DNA of 56,297 nt. It comes from Streptomyces sp. MspMP-M5. GTDB taxonomy: Bacteria > Actinomycetota > Actinomycetes > Streptomycetales > Streptomycetaceae. Shown piece after piece: positions 15,779 to 24,762 of the stretch. The notes beneath the pieces are model-generated. The model was not told the origin of the DNA. It saw only the letters and a program-made list of their open reading frames with translations, and did no database searches. The DNA is taken from the NCBI RefSeq assembly GCF_000373585.1, contig NZ_KB891914.1, positions 1-56,297 on the forward strand, read 5' to 3'. The stretch's first letter is position 1, and each line of letters starts with the position of its first letter. The position numbers and the translations under genes are program-made.

Positions 15779-15795
15779 CGTCAGAAGCGCCCTAG
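15779..15795. repeat. 17-bp exact repeat, copy 2 (CGTCAGAAGCGCCCTAG)
   Basis: Second copy of the sequence at 10503-10519. Read on the minus strand it begins with the TAG stop of the phosphatase gene. Confidence 0.7.
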
Positions 15796-17363
15796 CGCCG
15801 GTCCAGCAGCAGGACCGCCACATCGTCCGTGAGTTCGCCGCCGTTGAGGGCGCGGACCTCGCGGACCGACTCCTCCAGCAGTTCCTCGCCCTGCAGGCCG
15901 TTCGCCATCTGGCGGGCGACGAGCGCGGTCATGCCCTCCTGGCCCAGGCGCCGGTTGCCCTCGCCGATGCGGCCCTCGATGAGGCCGTCGGTGTACATCA
16001 GCAGGCTCCAGGCGGCGCCCAGCTCGACCTGGCGGCGCGGCCAGCGGGCCTCCGGCAGTAGCCCGAGCGCCGGGCCGCCGAACTCGTAGGGCAGCAGTTC
16101 CGGCCGCTCCCCGGCGCGGGCCAGCAGCGGCGCGGGGTGGCCGGCCAGGCACACCCCGGCCCGCCGGCCGTCCTCGGAGATGTCGACGGTGCACAGCGTC
16201 GCGAAGATCTCGTCGTCGGGGCGCTCGTTCTCCAGCACCTTCTGGAGGGTGGCCAGCAGCTCGTCGCCGTACAGCCCGGCGAAGGTCAACGCCCGCCAGG
16301 CGATGCGGAGTTCGACGCCGAGCGCGGCCTCGTCGGGGCCGTGGCCGCAGACGTCGCCGATCATGGCGTGGACGGTGCCGTCCGGAGTGCGGACGGTGTC
16401 GTAGAAGTCACCGCCGAGCAGGGCGCGGCTGCGGCCGGGCCGGTAGCAGGCCGCGAAGCGCAGCTCGGAGCCGTCGAGCAGCGGGGTGGGCAGCAGGCCG
16501 CGCTCCAGGCGGGCGTTCTCCTGGGCGCGCAGCCGGGACTCGGTGAGCTGGCGCTGGGCGAGGTCGGCGCGCTTGCGTTCCACGGCGTAGCGCACCGCGC
16601 GGCTGAGCACCTTGCCGTCCAGCTCGTCGCGGAAGAGGTAGTCCTGGGCGCCCACCCGCACCGCGTCGGCGGCCCGCTCGGCGTCCGTCTCGCAGGTGAG
16701 GACGAGGACGGCCTGCGAGGGCGCCATGCGCAGCACGGCCCGCAGGGCGGCCAGCTCGTCGCCGGAAGCACCGGCGGCGTTGGGCTCCTCGCGGCCGTGC
16801 GGCTCGGCGGGGGTGAGGTCGAGCAGGATGCAGTGCACGTCGTCGGTGAGCAGCCGCTCGGCCTCGGTGAGGTTGCGGGCGGTGCGCAGGCGGACCTTGC
16901 GGCCGGCCCAGTCCCACATCTCCGGGACGTGACTGTTCGGGTCCTCGCCTATGAGGAGCAGGGTCAGCCCCTGGGCGGGCGGCTCGGGCGGGGGTTCCGG
17001 CAGCGGCTCGTCGGCGGCCGGGGCGTCGGATGTGGCGGAGAACACGGTGCCGTTCGCCGGGTCGGGGGCATGACCGGCCGCCGGGCGGGCAGCGGTCCGT
17101 CCGGCCGGGAGCCGGTGGTCCGCGGCCGGGCGCGGCAGTTCGGCCGCCGGCAGGTCGCGGGGCAACGGGGCGGGGCCGGCGGCGGGGAGGGGCGTCGTGG
17201 GCGCCTCCGGCGCGGTCCGCGGCGGATGGGAAGCCCCGGAGCAGCCCCCGTGCGCCGGCATGCCGGCGCCGGCGGCGCGGGTGGTCTCCGCGCAGCCGGG
17301 GTCCACCGGTCCTGCCTGGTGCGGCAGCACGTCCGTCCGCGGGCGCGGTACGGGTACGGGCAT
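15792..17363 (-). CDS. Response-regulator/PP2C (SpoIIE-type) serine phosphatase
   Basis: 523 residues: a Pro/Ala-rich disordered region (1-130), a receiver-like domain (about 131-275; LTLLLIGEDPN, ILLDLTPA with the phospho-acceptor Asp, GAQDYLFRDELDGKVL), a linker helix (RADLAQRQLTESRLRAQENARLERGLLP) and a SpoIIE/RsbU PP2C domain (LLGGDFYDTVRTPDGTVHAMIGDVCGHGPDEAALG, TDGLIEGRIGE, LTDDVAVLLL) with the metal-binding Asp residues intact. Such proteins dephosphorylate anti-anti-sigma factors in partner-switching pathways; the target is not local. ATG 17363 follows AAGGAAG. Confidence 0.9.
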   Translation of the reverse strand: MPVPVPRPRTDVLPHQAGPVDPGCAETTRAAGAGMPAHGGCSGASHPPRTAPEAPTTPLPAAGPAPLPRDLPAAELPRPAADHRLPAGRTAARPAAGHAPDPANGTVFSATSDAPAADEPLPEPPPEPPAQGLTLLLIGEDPNSHVPEMWDWAGRKVRLRTARNLTEAERLLTDDVHCILLDLTPAEPHGREEPNAAGASGDELAALRAVLRMAPSQAVLVLTCETDAERAADAVRVGAQDYLFRDELDGKVLSRAVRYAVERKRADLAQRQLTESRLRAQENARLERGLLPTPLLDGSELRFAACYRPGRSRALLGGDFYDTVRTPDGTVHAMIGDVCGHGPDEAALGVELRIAWRALTFAGLYGDELLATLQKVLENERPDDEIFATLCTVDISEDGRRAGVCLAGHPAPLLARAGERPELLPYEFGGPALGLLPEARWPRRQVELGAAWSLLMYTDGLIEGRIGEGNRRLGQEGMTALVARQMANGLQGEELLEESVREVRALNGGELTDDVAVLLLDRR

Positions 17364-17905
17364 GGGTCTGCTTCCTTCCCTCCCCCCGAGGGGTGCGGCG
17401 GCGTGCCGACCGGCACACCGCCGTGCCCGGTGCGGTCCCGCTCGTCGGTCAGCCGGGCGGGGGCGCCATCGGGCATCGAAGGGCGACCATAGCGTCCGGA
17501 CCACGGGGCGCGGAATGCCCTTTGGCACGCGGCCTTCGTCATATGCCAGAGCCGTGCGGGCATTTCACCTGCGAAGGCCGGAACGGGGAATGACGAACAT
17601 CACCCCGGCCGGACGCATTTCACTGCCGGACAGCTACCGCGCCACTACGGAAAGACATCCTCCGGCGGCTGCCGCGAGCGCGCTCTTCGGAATTCAACAA
17701 TCCGGCCGCGCGGCGCCGTCCGGCACCGCCCCGCATTCCGTGCATTCCGCTCGCACGGAACGGAAAAGCGTGAGGGCGGTGGGCGGAACGGGAGGGGCGG
17801 AAGACCCGGAAGAGGCGGCCGGAAAATGTCCGGAATCATTCCCCGGACTGCCGCCGCCGTCGCCCGGCGGCGCGGGTGGCGCCGGCAGCCCGGGCGGGCG
17901 TCCGC
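17364..17905. other. 542-bp intergenic region without a convincing gene
   Basis: Lies between the phosphatase start and the NlpC/P60 stop, so it holds the phosphatase promoter and the hydrolase 3' end. GC content drops noticeably around 17560-17850. A plus-strand frame from about 17589 is open but has no family signature and runs into the hydrolase gene antisense. Nothing definite is seen. Confidence 0.5.
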
Positions 17906-19036
17906 TCAGCGGGCCGGGTCCCCGTCCGGGCGGACTACGCCGAGGATGGGCATCGAGCCGGCGCCCGTGAGCGTCACCTGCCGGCCGGGCCGCGGGGCGT
18001 GCACGATCGCGCCGTCGCCGACGTACATCCCGACATGGCTGGCGTCGGAGAAATAAATGATGAGATCGCCCGGCCGCATATCCTTGAGTGCCACCCGGGG
18101 CAGCTGCCGCCACTGCTCCTGCGAGGTGCGCGGAATCGTCCGCCCGGCGGCCTGCCAGGACCGCAGGGTCAGCCCCGAGCAGTCGAAGGTGTCCGGGCCC
18201 ACCGCGCCCCAGACGTAATCCTTGCCGATCTGCGAAGTGGCGTACGAAATCGCCTTCTTGCCCTGCTCGGAGGCTTTGCCGGTGATGTCCTTGAGTGCGC
18301 CGGAGTCGAGCCATTTCTGCTGGGCGAGCAGAGCCTGGTCGTCCTCCAGTTTCCGCAGCCGCTCCTTTTCCTTGGCGGCCAGCCGGGATTCCAGCTTTTT
18401 CGCCGCGTCGATCCTGTCGTTGATCTCCGTACGGGCGGCGTCCTTCTTCTTGCGGTCGGCGTCCAGCTGCCCCCAGCGGTGGCCGGCGTCCTGGGCGTAG
18501 CCCTGCAAGTCACGCTGGAGGTGCGTGAGTTGGCTGATCACGCCCTTGACGGCCTGCTGCCCCTTGCGGGTCAGATCGGCGTTGGCGAGGAAGGACTCGG
18601 GGTCGGGGCTGAGCAGCAGCCGCGCCTCGGGGGGAATGCCGCCGGTGCGGTACTGGGCGCTGGCCAGCGCACCGGCCCGGCGCTTGAGGGCGGCCAGCCG
18701 CTGCTGGCCGGAGTCGATGGTGCGGGCCAGCTGGACGATCTTCTTCTGCTGGAGCTGGACCTGCTCCTCGGCGGCGTTGTAGTCCTCGGTGGCCCGCTCC
18801 GCGGTGCGGTAGAGGCCCTCGATCTCCTTGCGCACCTCGTCGAGGTGGCGGGCGTCGCCGTCGGGGGGCGGCGCCGGGTCCGGGGACCGCTGCGCCGCCG
18901 TGGCCGTCCCGCCGAGCAGCCCCGTGGCACAGAGGACGACCGCGGTGCAGACCGCCAGCCGGCCGCCCCGCCCGCCCCGTAGACCCCACCCCGCACCCGC
19001 GTCCCGAACGCCCTGTTGTGCCCCCTGGCTCCCCAC
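17906..19036 (-). CDS. Secreted NlpC/P60 peptidoglycan endopeptidase with coiled-coil region
   Basis: 376 residues: signal peptide (hydrophobic LAVCTAVVLCATGLLGGTATA), a long coiled coil (about 65-235, e.g. EEQVQLQQKKIVQLARTIDSGQQRLAALKRR) and a C-terminal NlpC/P60 domain with the catalytic Cys in FDCSGLT, His in DASHVGMYVG and third polar residue His in AIVHAPR. It should cleave peptide cross-links in the cell wall, like RipA-type enzymes. GTG start after GGAGGTG. I looked for a c-di-AMP riboswitch upstream, common for such genes, and saw none. Confidence 0.92.
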   Translation of the reverse strand: MGSQGAQQGVRDAGAGWGLRGGRGGRLAVCTAVVLCATGLLGGTATAAQRSPDPAPPPDGDARHLDEVRKEIEGLYRTAERATEDYNAAEEQVQLQQKKIVQLARTIDSGQQRLAALKRRAGALASAQYRTGGIPPEARLLLSPDPESFLANADLTRKGQQAVKGVISQLTHLQRDLQGYAQDAGHRWGQLDADRKKKDAARTEINDRIDAAKKLESRLAAKEKERLRKLEDDQALLAQQKWLDSGALKDITGKASEQGKKAISYATSQIGKDYVWGAVGPDTFDCSGLTLRSWQAAGRTIPRTSQEQWRQLPRVALKDMRPGDLIIYFSDASHVGMYVGDGAIVHAPRPGRQVTLTGAGSMPILGVVRPDGDPAR

Positions 19037-19310
19037 CAGTCACCTCCGGTCGTTCCGCACCGATTCGTGTGCTCGCCTTCGGCGCGGATGCTGCCATACC
19101 GGCCGGTAATCCAACAGAGCGACGGGCCGGTTCGCGGAGGGGAAAGGGGGACGCCCACCCGGAACGAGGCACTCCGGGCGGCGCCGCCCACCGGAACCGG
19201 GCGCTCCCCGGCGGCGCTTCGCGACCGCACCCCGCCCCTGCGCACGCCCCGGAACCGGCCGCCCGAGCCGGCTTGCACCCCGCTCGCGTCGAACTCAGCC
19301 GACGGCCGAG

Positions 19311-19354
19311 GTTCACCGTGCGTTCACTCCGCTCCATCGGCTGCTTCACCTGAC
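19311..19354 (+). promoter_or_regulatory. PHO box (PhoP operator) of the pst operon
   Basis: Two adjacent 11-bp direct repeat units, GTTCACCGTGC (19311-19321) and GTTCACTCCGC (19322-19332), match the Streptomyces PhoP consensus GTTCACC. A third in-phase unit, CTTCACCTGAC, lies at 19344-19354 after one degenerate unit. A -10-like TAATTT (19360-19365) follows. This predicts activation by PhoP under phosphate limitation. Confidence 0.85.
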
Positions 19355-19477
19355 GTGCCTAATTTCGGCCGTGCTCGGTGCGCGTCAATACGCCGGAGAC
19401 GGCGGCGCGGCACCGCTTCGTCCTGTCACACCCCGCACGCCGCGGAATCGGCGCGCACCAGGAAGGAACTCTCGACA

Positions 19478-20605
19478 GTGAAGCTTCAGCGCAAGAACCG
19501 GGTTCGCGCCCTCGCCGTTGGCGCTCTCGCCGTCTCCGGTGCCCTGGCCCTGACCGCGTGCGGCTCCGACAACACCACGGGGGGCAGCGGCGGCGGCGCC
19601 GGCTCCGCCAAGGCCGCCAACATCAAGTGCGACGGCAAGGGCAAGCTGCTCGCCTCCGGCTCCTCGGCGCAGAAGAACGCGATGGACGTCTGGGTGCAGA
19701 ACTACGCGGGCGCCTGCCAGGGCACCGAGATCAACTACCAGCCCACCGGCTCCGGTGCCGGTGTCACCACCTTCCTCCAGGGCCAGACCGCCTTCGCGGG
19801 CTCCGACTCCCCGCTCAAGCCCGAGGAGATCACCAAGTCGAAGTCGCTCTGCAAGGGCGGCCAGGCGATCGACCTGCCGATGGTCGGCGGCCCGATCGCG
19901 GTCGGCTACAACGTCCCCGGCGTGGACGGCCTCGTCCTCGACGCGCCGACCCTGGCGAAGATCTTCGACTCGCAGATCACCAACTGGAACGACCCCGCGA
20001 TCAAGAAGCTCAACCCGGGCGCCAAGCTCCCCGACCTGAAGATCCAGGCGTTCCACCGCTCCGACGACTCGGGCACCACCGACAACTTCACCAAGTACCT
20101 CAAGGCCGCCTCCGGCGGCGCCTGGAAGCACGAGCCGGGCAAGAAGTGGGAGGGCACCGGCGGCCAGGCGGCGTCCGGCTCCGCCGGCGTCTCCTCGCAG
20201 GTCAAGCAGACCAGTGGCGCGATCTCCTACTTCGAGCTGTCCTACGCCACCGCCGGCAAGATCCCGACGGTCAAGGTCAACACCGGCGCCAAGGCCCCGG
20301 TCGAGGCGACCGTCGACAACGCCTCCGCGGCGATCGCCGCGGCCAAGCCGGCCGGCCAGGGCAATGACCTCGCGCTCAAGCTCGACTACGCCACCAAGGC
20401 CGAGGGCGCCTACCCGATCACCCTGGTGACCAACGAGATCGTCTGCGACAAGGGCAACAAGGCCGACACCCTGCCCGCCACCAAGTCCTTCCTCACCTAC
20501 GTCGCCAGCAAGGACGGCCAGGACGCCCTGAAGGCCCTCGGCTACGCCCCGCTCCCGACCGAGATCGCCGACAAGGTCCGCAAGACCGTCGCGACGCTCT
20601 CCTGA
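19478..20605 (+). CDS. pstS: Phosphate ABC transporter substrate-binding lipoprotein PstS
   Basis: 375 residues with a lipoprotein signal ending ALTAC and a Gly/Ser-rich linker, followed by the periplasmic-type phosphate-binding fold. Visible phosphate-contact segments are GSSAQKNAMD, GSDSPL and FHRSDDSGTTDNF. It captures phosphate outside the membrane for PstCAB. GTG start after AGGAAGGA. First gene of pstSCAB, under the upstream PHO box; a strong hairpin after it may raise its level relative to the membrane components. Confidence 0.97.
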   Translation: MKLQRKNRVRALAVGALAVSGALALTACGSDNTTGGSGGGAGSAKAANIKCDGKGKLLASGSSAQKNAMDVWVQNYAGACQGTEINYQPTGSGAGVTTFLQGQTAFAGSDSPLKPEEITKSKSLCKGGQAIDLPMVGGPIAVGYNVPGVDGLVLDAPTLAKIFDSQITNWNDPAIKKLNPGAKLPDLKIQAFHRSDDSGTTDNFTKYLKAASGGAWKHEPGKKWEGTGGQAASGSAGVSSQVKQTSGAISYFELSYATAGKIPTVKVNTGAKAPVEATVDNASAAIAAAKPAGQGNDLALKLDYATKAEGAYPITLVTNEIVCDKGNKADTLPATKSFLTYVASKDGQDALKALGYAPLPTEIADKVRKTVATLS

Positions 20606-20611
20606 CCCGCC

Positions 20612-20644
20612 GGCGGCGGCCCCGGTTCCCCCGGGGCCGCCGCC
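20612..20644 (+). terminator. Intra-operon hairpin between pstS and pstC
   Basis: A 14-bp perfect stem (GGCGGCGGCCCCGG with CCGGGGCCGCCGCC) around a 5-nt loop, beginning 7 bp after the pstS stop. It probably causes partial termination or stabilises the pstS mRNA, giving excess PstS. Confidence 0.7.
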
Positions 20645-20699
20645 TTCCGGTGCACCGCCGCGCCGGGGCCCCCGCGGGCTCCGCAGACCGGAGAAACCC

Positions 20700-21695
20700 A
20701 TGGACTACTCGACATCGCCGATATCCGACACACCCGCACCGCCACCGGCCGCGAGCCCGGTCTCCGGCAAGGCGGTCCGCCCCGGTGACCGGATCTTCCT
20801 CGGGCTCTCCCGGGGCTCCGGCATCGCCCTCCTGGTGATCATGGCCGCCATCGCGGCCTTCCTCACCTACCGCTCGGTCCTCGCCATATCCGGCGACAAG
20901 AGCAACTTCTTCACCACCCTCGACTGGAACGCCACCGGCACCGAGCCCAAGTTCGGCATCGCGGTGCTGGCCTTCGGCACGGTCGTCAGCTCGCTCGTCG
21001 CGATGCTCCTCGCGGTGCCGGTCGCGGTCGGCATCGCGCTGTTCATCTCGCACTACGCGCCCCGCAAACTCGCCTCACCGCTGGGCTACGTCATCGACCT
21101 GCTCGCCGCCGTCCCCAGCATCGTCTACGGCCTGTGGGGCGCGCTCTTCCTCGTCCCGCACCTGGGCGGCCTCTACGGCTGGCTGAACGACTACCTCGGC
21201 TGGACCGGGCTCTTCAGCTACAGCAACGGGGCCGCCCGTTCGCTGTTCACCGTCGGCATCCTGCTCGCGATCATGATCCTGCCGATCGTCACCAGCGTCA
21301 GCCGGGAGGTCTTCCTCCAGGTCCCGCGGATGCACGAGGAGGCCGCGCTGGCCCTCGGCGCCACCCGCTGGGAGGTCATCCGGATGTCGGTGCTGCCCTT
21401 CGGCCGCTCCGGCGTGATCAGCGCCTCCATGCTCGGCCTCGGCCGCGCGCTGGGCGAGACGATGGCGGTGGCCACGGTCCTCTCCCCGAGCTTCCTGATC
21501 AGCGCCAGCCTGCTGGACCCGGGCGGCGGCACCTTCGCCCAGAACATCGCCAGCAAGTTCAGCGAGGCCGACACCTTCGGCCAGGACGCCCTGATCGCCT
21601 CCGGCCTCGTCCTCTTCGTGATCACCCTGCTCGTCAACGGCGCCGCCCGGCTGATCATCGCCCGCCGCAAGGAGTACTCGGGGGCCTCCTCATGA
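20700..21695 (+). CDS. pstC: Phosphate ABC transporter permease PstC
   Basis: 331 residues with six transmembrane segments and the inner-membrane component signature near EEAALALGATRWEVIRMSVLPFGRSGVISASMLGLGRALGET. Forms the phosphate channel with PstA. The start lies after CCGGAGAAACCC. Its stop overlaps the start of pstA (ATGA). The first 30 residues are polar and Pro-rich. Confidence 0.96.
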   Translation: MDYSTSPISDTPAPPPAASPVSGKAVRPGDRIFLGLSRGSGIALLVIMAAIAAFLTYRSVLAISGDKSNFFTTLDWNATGTEPKFGIAVLAFGTVVSSLVAMLLAVPVAVGIALFISHYAPRKLASPLGYVIDLLAAVPSIVYGLWGALFLVPHLGGLYGWLNDYLGWTGLFSYSNGAARSLFTVGILLAIMILPIVTSVSREVFLQVPRMHEEAALALGATRWEVIRMSVLPFGRSGVISASMLGLGRALGETMAVATVLSPSFLISASLLDPGGGTFAQNIASKFSEADTFGQDALIASGLVLFVITLLVNGAARLIIARRKEYSGASS

Positions 21696-22771
21696 CCGTC
21701 GCCACCAGCCACCGCCACCGCAAGGTCGCCGAGCCGCGCGCCTCGCTCGGCCTGAAGCAGTCCCGGCTCCCCCGCTGGACCCTGCCGGTCCTCGCCCTGG
21801 CCGCCGTCGGCGCCGGCTGCGGCACCGGCCTGGCCGCCGGCCTGGACTCGACCGTCCAGTGGGGCCTGATCGCCGCGCTGCTCTTCGTCGTCGTGACGTT
21901 CGTGCTGACCGCGGCCGTCGAGGGCACCCGCCAGGCCAAGGACCGGCTGGCCACCAGCGTCGTGTGGACCGCCTTCCTGCTCGCCGTGGTTCCGCTCGCC
22001 TCGCTGCTGTGGGAGACCGTCGCCCGCGGCACCAAGGTCCTCGACGGCTACTTCCTGTCCCACTCGATGGGCACGCTCCCCGACGCGATGCCCGGCGGCG
22101 GCGTGTACCACGCGATCATCGGCACCCTGGAGCAGGTCGGCCTGGCGACCCTGATCGCCGCCCCGCTCGGGCTGCTGACCGCGATCTACCTCGTCGAGTA
22201 CGGCCGCGGCACGCTCGCGAAGGTCGTCACCTTCTTCGTCGACGTGATGACCGGCATCCCCTCGATCGTCGCGGGCCTGTTCGTGCTGTCCGTGTGGATC
22301 CTGATCCTCGGCTTCGGCCCGTCCGGCTTCGCCGGCTCGATGGCGCTGGCGATCCTGATGATGCCGGTCGTGGTCCGCTCCACCGAGGAGATGCTCAAGC
22401 TCGTCCCGAACGAGCTGCGCGAGGCGTCCCTGGCCCTCGGCGTCCCGAAGTGGCGCACCGTCCTCAAGGTCGTCCTGCCCACGTCGATCGGCGGCATCAC
22501 CACCGGCGTGATGCTCGCCATCGCCCGCATCACCGGCGAGACCGCCCCGGTGCTGCTGCTGGTGTGGGGCGCCAAGACGATCAACAACAACCCCTTCGAC
22601 GGCGCCCAGCAGTCCCTGCCGCTCTACGTCTTCCAGCAGTGGCAGCAGGGCTCCGACGCCTCCTACGACCGGGCCTGGGCCGCGGCACTCGTGCTGATCG
22701 CCTTCGTCATGGTCCTGAACCTGGTGGCCCGCGGCATCGCCCGCTGGAAGGCCCCCAAAGCCGGCCGCTGA
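21692..22771 (+). CDS. pstA: Phosphate ABC transporter permease PstA
   Basis: 359 residues: an N-terminal extension with about three extra hydrophobic segments, then the six-helix permease core with the coupling motif EEMLKLVPNELREASLALGVPKWRTVLKVVLPTSIGGITTGVMLAIARITGET. Pairs with PstC. Start overlaps the pstC stop by 4 nt, giving tight stoichiometric coupling. Confidence 0.96.
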   Translation: MTVATSHRHRKVAEPRASLGLKQSRLPRWTLPVLALAAVGAGCGTGLAAGLDSTVQWGLIAALLFVVVTFVLTAAVEGTRQAKDRLATSVVWTAFLLAVVPLASLLWETVARGTKVLDGYFLSHSMGTLPDAMPGGGVYHAIIGTLEQVGLATLIAAPLGLLTAIYLVEYGRGTLAKVVTFFVDVMTGIPSIVAGLFVLSVWILILGFGPSGFAGSMALAILMMPVVVRSTEEMLKLVPNELREASLALGVPKWRTVLKVVLPTSIGGITTGVMLAIARITGETAPVLLLVWGAKTINNNPFDGAQQSLPLYVFQQWQQGSDASYDRAWAAALVLIAFVMVLNLVARGIARWKAPKAGR

Positions 22772-22805
22772 CCAGCCGCCGATCCCGAAAGAAGTAGTGA
22801 TCCCC

Positions 22806-23582
22806 ATGGCCAAGCGAATCGACGTCAGCGGCCTGAACGCGTACTACGGTGCCCACAAGGCCATCGACGACATCTCCATGACCATCGAGCCCCGCTCGGT
22901 GACCGCCTTCATCGGCCCCTCCGGCTGCGGCAAGTCGACCTTCCTGCGCACCCTGAACCGGATGCACGAGGTCACCCCCGGCGGCCGCGTCGAGGGCAAG
23001 GTGATGCTGGACGACGAGAACCTCTACGGCTCGGGCGTCGACCCGGTCGCCGTCCGCCGCACCGTCGGCATGGTCTTCCAGCGCCCCAACCCGTTCCCCA
23101 CGATGTCGATCTTCGACAACGTCGCGGCCGGGCTGCGCCTGAACGGCAAGTACCGCAAGAGCCAGCTGAAGGACATCGTCGAGCGGTCCCTGAAGGGCGC
23201 CAACCTCTGGAACGAGGTCAAGGACCGCCTGAACAAGCCCGGCTCCGGCCTCTCCGGCGGCCAGCAGCAGCGGCTGTGCATCGCCCGCGCCATCGCGGTC
23301 GAGCCGCAGGTGCTGCTGATGGACGAGCCCTGCTCGGCGCTCGACCCGATCTCCACCCTCGCCATCGAGGACCTCATCGGGGAGCTGAAGGAGCGCTTCA
23401 CGATCGTCATCGTGACGCACAACATGCAACAGGCCGCCCGGGTCTCGGACCGCACCGCGTTCTTCAACCTGGCGGCGGTCGGCAAGCCCGGCAAGCTCAT
23501 CGAGATCGACGAGACCGAGCGGATCTTCTCCAACCCGTCGGTCCAGGCGACCGAGGACTACATCTCCGGCCGCTTCGGCTAG
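22806..23582 (+). CDS. pstB: Phosphate ABC transporter ATPase PstB
   Basis: 258 residues, the standard length. Walker A GPSGCGKST, Q-loop MVFQRPNPFP, signature LSGGQQQRLCIARA, Walker B VLLMDEPCSALDP and H-loop VTHNM are all present. Energises phosphate import. ATG 22806 is chosen by family start (MAKRIDVSGLNAYYG); an in-frame GTG at 22797 is an alternative. Ends at a strong bidirectional terminator. Confidence 0.97.
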   Translation: MAKRIDVSGLNAYYGAHKAIDDISMTIEPRSVTAFIGPSGCGKSTFLRTLNRMHEVTPGGRVEGKVMLDDENLYGSGVDPVAVRRTVGMVFQRPNPFPTMSIFDNVAAGLRLNGKYRKSQLKDIVERSLKGANLWNEVKDRLNKPGSGLSGGQQQRLCIARAIAVEPQVLLMDEPCSALDPISTLAIEDLIGELKERFTIVIVTHNMQQAARVSDRTAFFNLAAVGKPGKLIEIDETERIFSNPSVQATEDYISGRFG

Positions 23583-23669
23583 GCCGGTTCCGGCACCCGG
23601 CCGGTCCGGCGACCGCCGGCGGCCCCCCAGGTGTCCCGCGGTGCTGCATGGCGGTGCCACCGCAGGACG

Positions 23670-23704
23670 AAGGGCCCGCCCCCTCCCAGTGGGGGCGGGC
23701 CCTT
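23670..23704. terminator. Bidirectional terminator between pstB and the Pit gene
   Basis: A 14-bp perfect stem (AAGGGCCCGCCCCC with GGGGGCGGGCCCTT) around a 7-nt loop, with short A and T runs on the two flanks, between convergent operons. Confidence 0.88.
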
Positions 23705-23753
23705 TCGCCGCGCTACGGGTGCCGGGCGCCGCTACGGCGCCGGTCGGCGGCCG

Positions 23754-24752
23754 TCAGCCGAAGGCCAGCTTGATCAGCCAGAACGCCAGGGCCGCGACCA
23801 GCGCCGCGGCCGGCATGGTGATGAACCAGCCCATCACGATGTTCTTGGCCACGCCCCAGCGCACCGCCCGCGGCCGCTTGGTCGAGCCGACGCCCATGAT
23901 CGAGGCGGTGATCACATGCGTGGTGGAGATCGGCGCGTGGAACATGAAGGACGCCACGTACATCACCGAGGCGGAGGTGGTCTCCGCGGCGAAGCCCTGC
24001 GGCGGGTCCAGCTCGATGATCCGTCGGCCCAGCGTCCGCATGATGCGCCAGCCACCGGCGTAGGTGCCCAGCGACATGGTGATCGCGCAGGCCAGCTTGA
24101 CCCACAGCGGAATGGCGTCGTCGGCCTTCTCGACATCGGCGATGACCAGCGCCATCACCACGATGCCCATGGTCTTCTGGGCGTCCTGGAGGCCGTGCCC
24201 GAGCGCCATGCCCGCCGCCGAGACCGTCTGCGCTATACGGAAGCCGCGCTTGGCCTTGTGCGGGTTGGCCTTCCGGAACAGCCAGAGGATCACGACCATC
24301 ACGAGGTAGCCGAGCACCAGCCCGATCACCGGCGAGATGAACATCGGGAGGACGACCTTCGAGATCACTCCCGACCAGATCACCTCCGTCCCGCCGGCCA
24401 GCGCCGCGCCGACCATGCCGCCGAACAGCGCGTGCGAGGAGGACGACGGCAGACCGAAGTACCAGGTGACGAGGTTCCAGACCACCGCGCCGAGCAGCGC
24501 GGCGAAGAGGATGCCCATCCCCTTGTCACCGTGCGGGGTCGCGATCAGCCCCTCGCTGACCGTCTTGGCGACGCCGCTGCCCAGGAAGGCACCGGCGAGG
24601 TTCATCACGGCCGCCATGGCCAGCGCGGCCCGCGGCGTCAGCGCCCGCGTCGAGACGGAGGTCGCGATGGCGTTGGCCGAGTCGTGGAAGCCGTTGGTAT
24701 AGGTGAATCCGAGCGCGACCCCGATGGTCACGATGAGCGCGAAGGTGTCCAT
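23754..24752 (-). CDS. Low-affinity inorganic phosphate transporter (Pit family)
   Basis: 332 residues with about ten hydrophobic helices and the two inverted PiT signatures: GFTYTNGFHDSANAIATSVSTRAL near the N-terminus and ASFMFHAPISTTHVITASIMGVG near the C-terminus. Imports metal-phosphate with protons. Encoded 10 nt downstream of a PhoU-like (DUF47) protein, as in the S. coelicolor pitH loci, and convergent with the high-affinity pst operon. Confidence 0.96.
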   Translation of the reverse strand: MDTFALIVTIGVALGFTYTNGFHDSANAIATSVSTRALTPRAALAMAAVMNLAGAFLGSGVAKTVSEGLIATPHGDKGMGILFAALLGAVVWNLVTWYFGLPSSSSHALFGGMVGAALAGGTEVIWSGVISKVVLPMFISPVIGLVLGYLVMVVILWLFRKANPHKAKRGFRIAQTVSAAGMALGHGLQDAQKTMGIVVMALVIADVEKADDAIPLWVKLACAITMSLGTYAGGWRIMRTLGRRIIELDPPQGFAAETTSASVMYVASFMFHAPISTTHVITASIMGVGSTKRPRAVRWGVAKNIVMGWFITMPAAALVAALAFWLIKLAFG

Positions 24753-24762
24753 GGCTGAGGGC

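Noticed and set aside
17589..17970. A plus-strand frame in the 542-bp gap before the NlpC/P60 gene
   Set aside because: No family match, no good SD, and it continues antisense into a clear gene.
19037..19310. A c-di-AMP (ydaO-type) riboswitch expected upstream of an NlpC/P60 gene
   Set aside because: I could not find the conserved core elements in the minus-strand leader, only a short ACCGGCCGGT palindrome.
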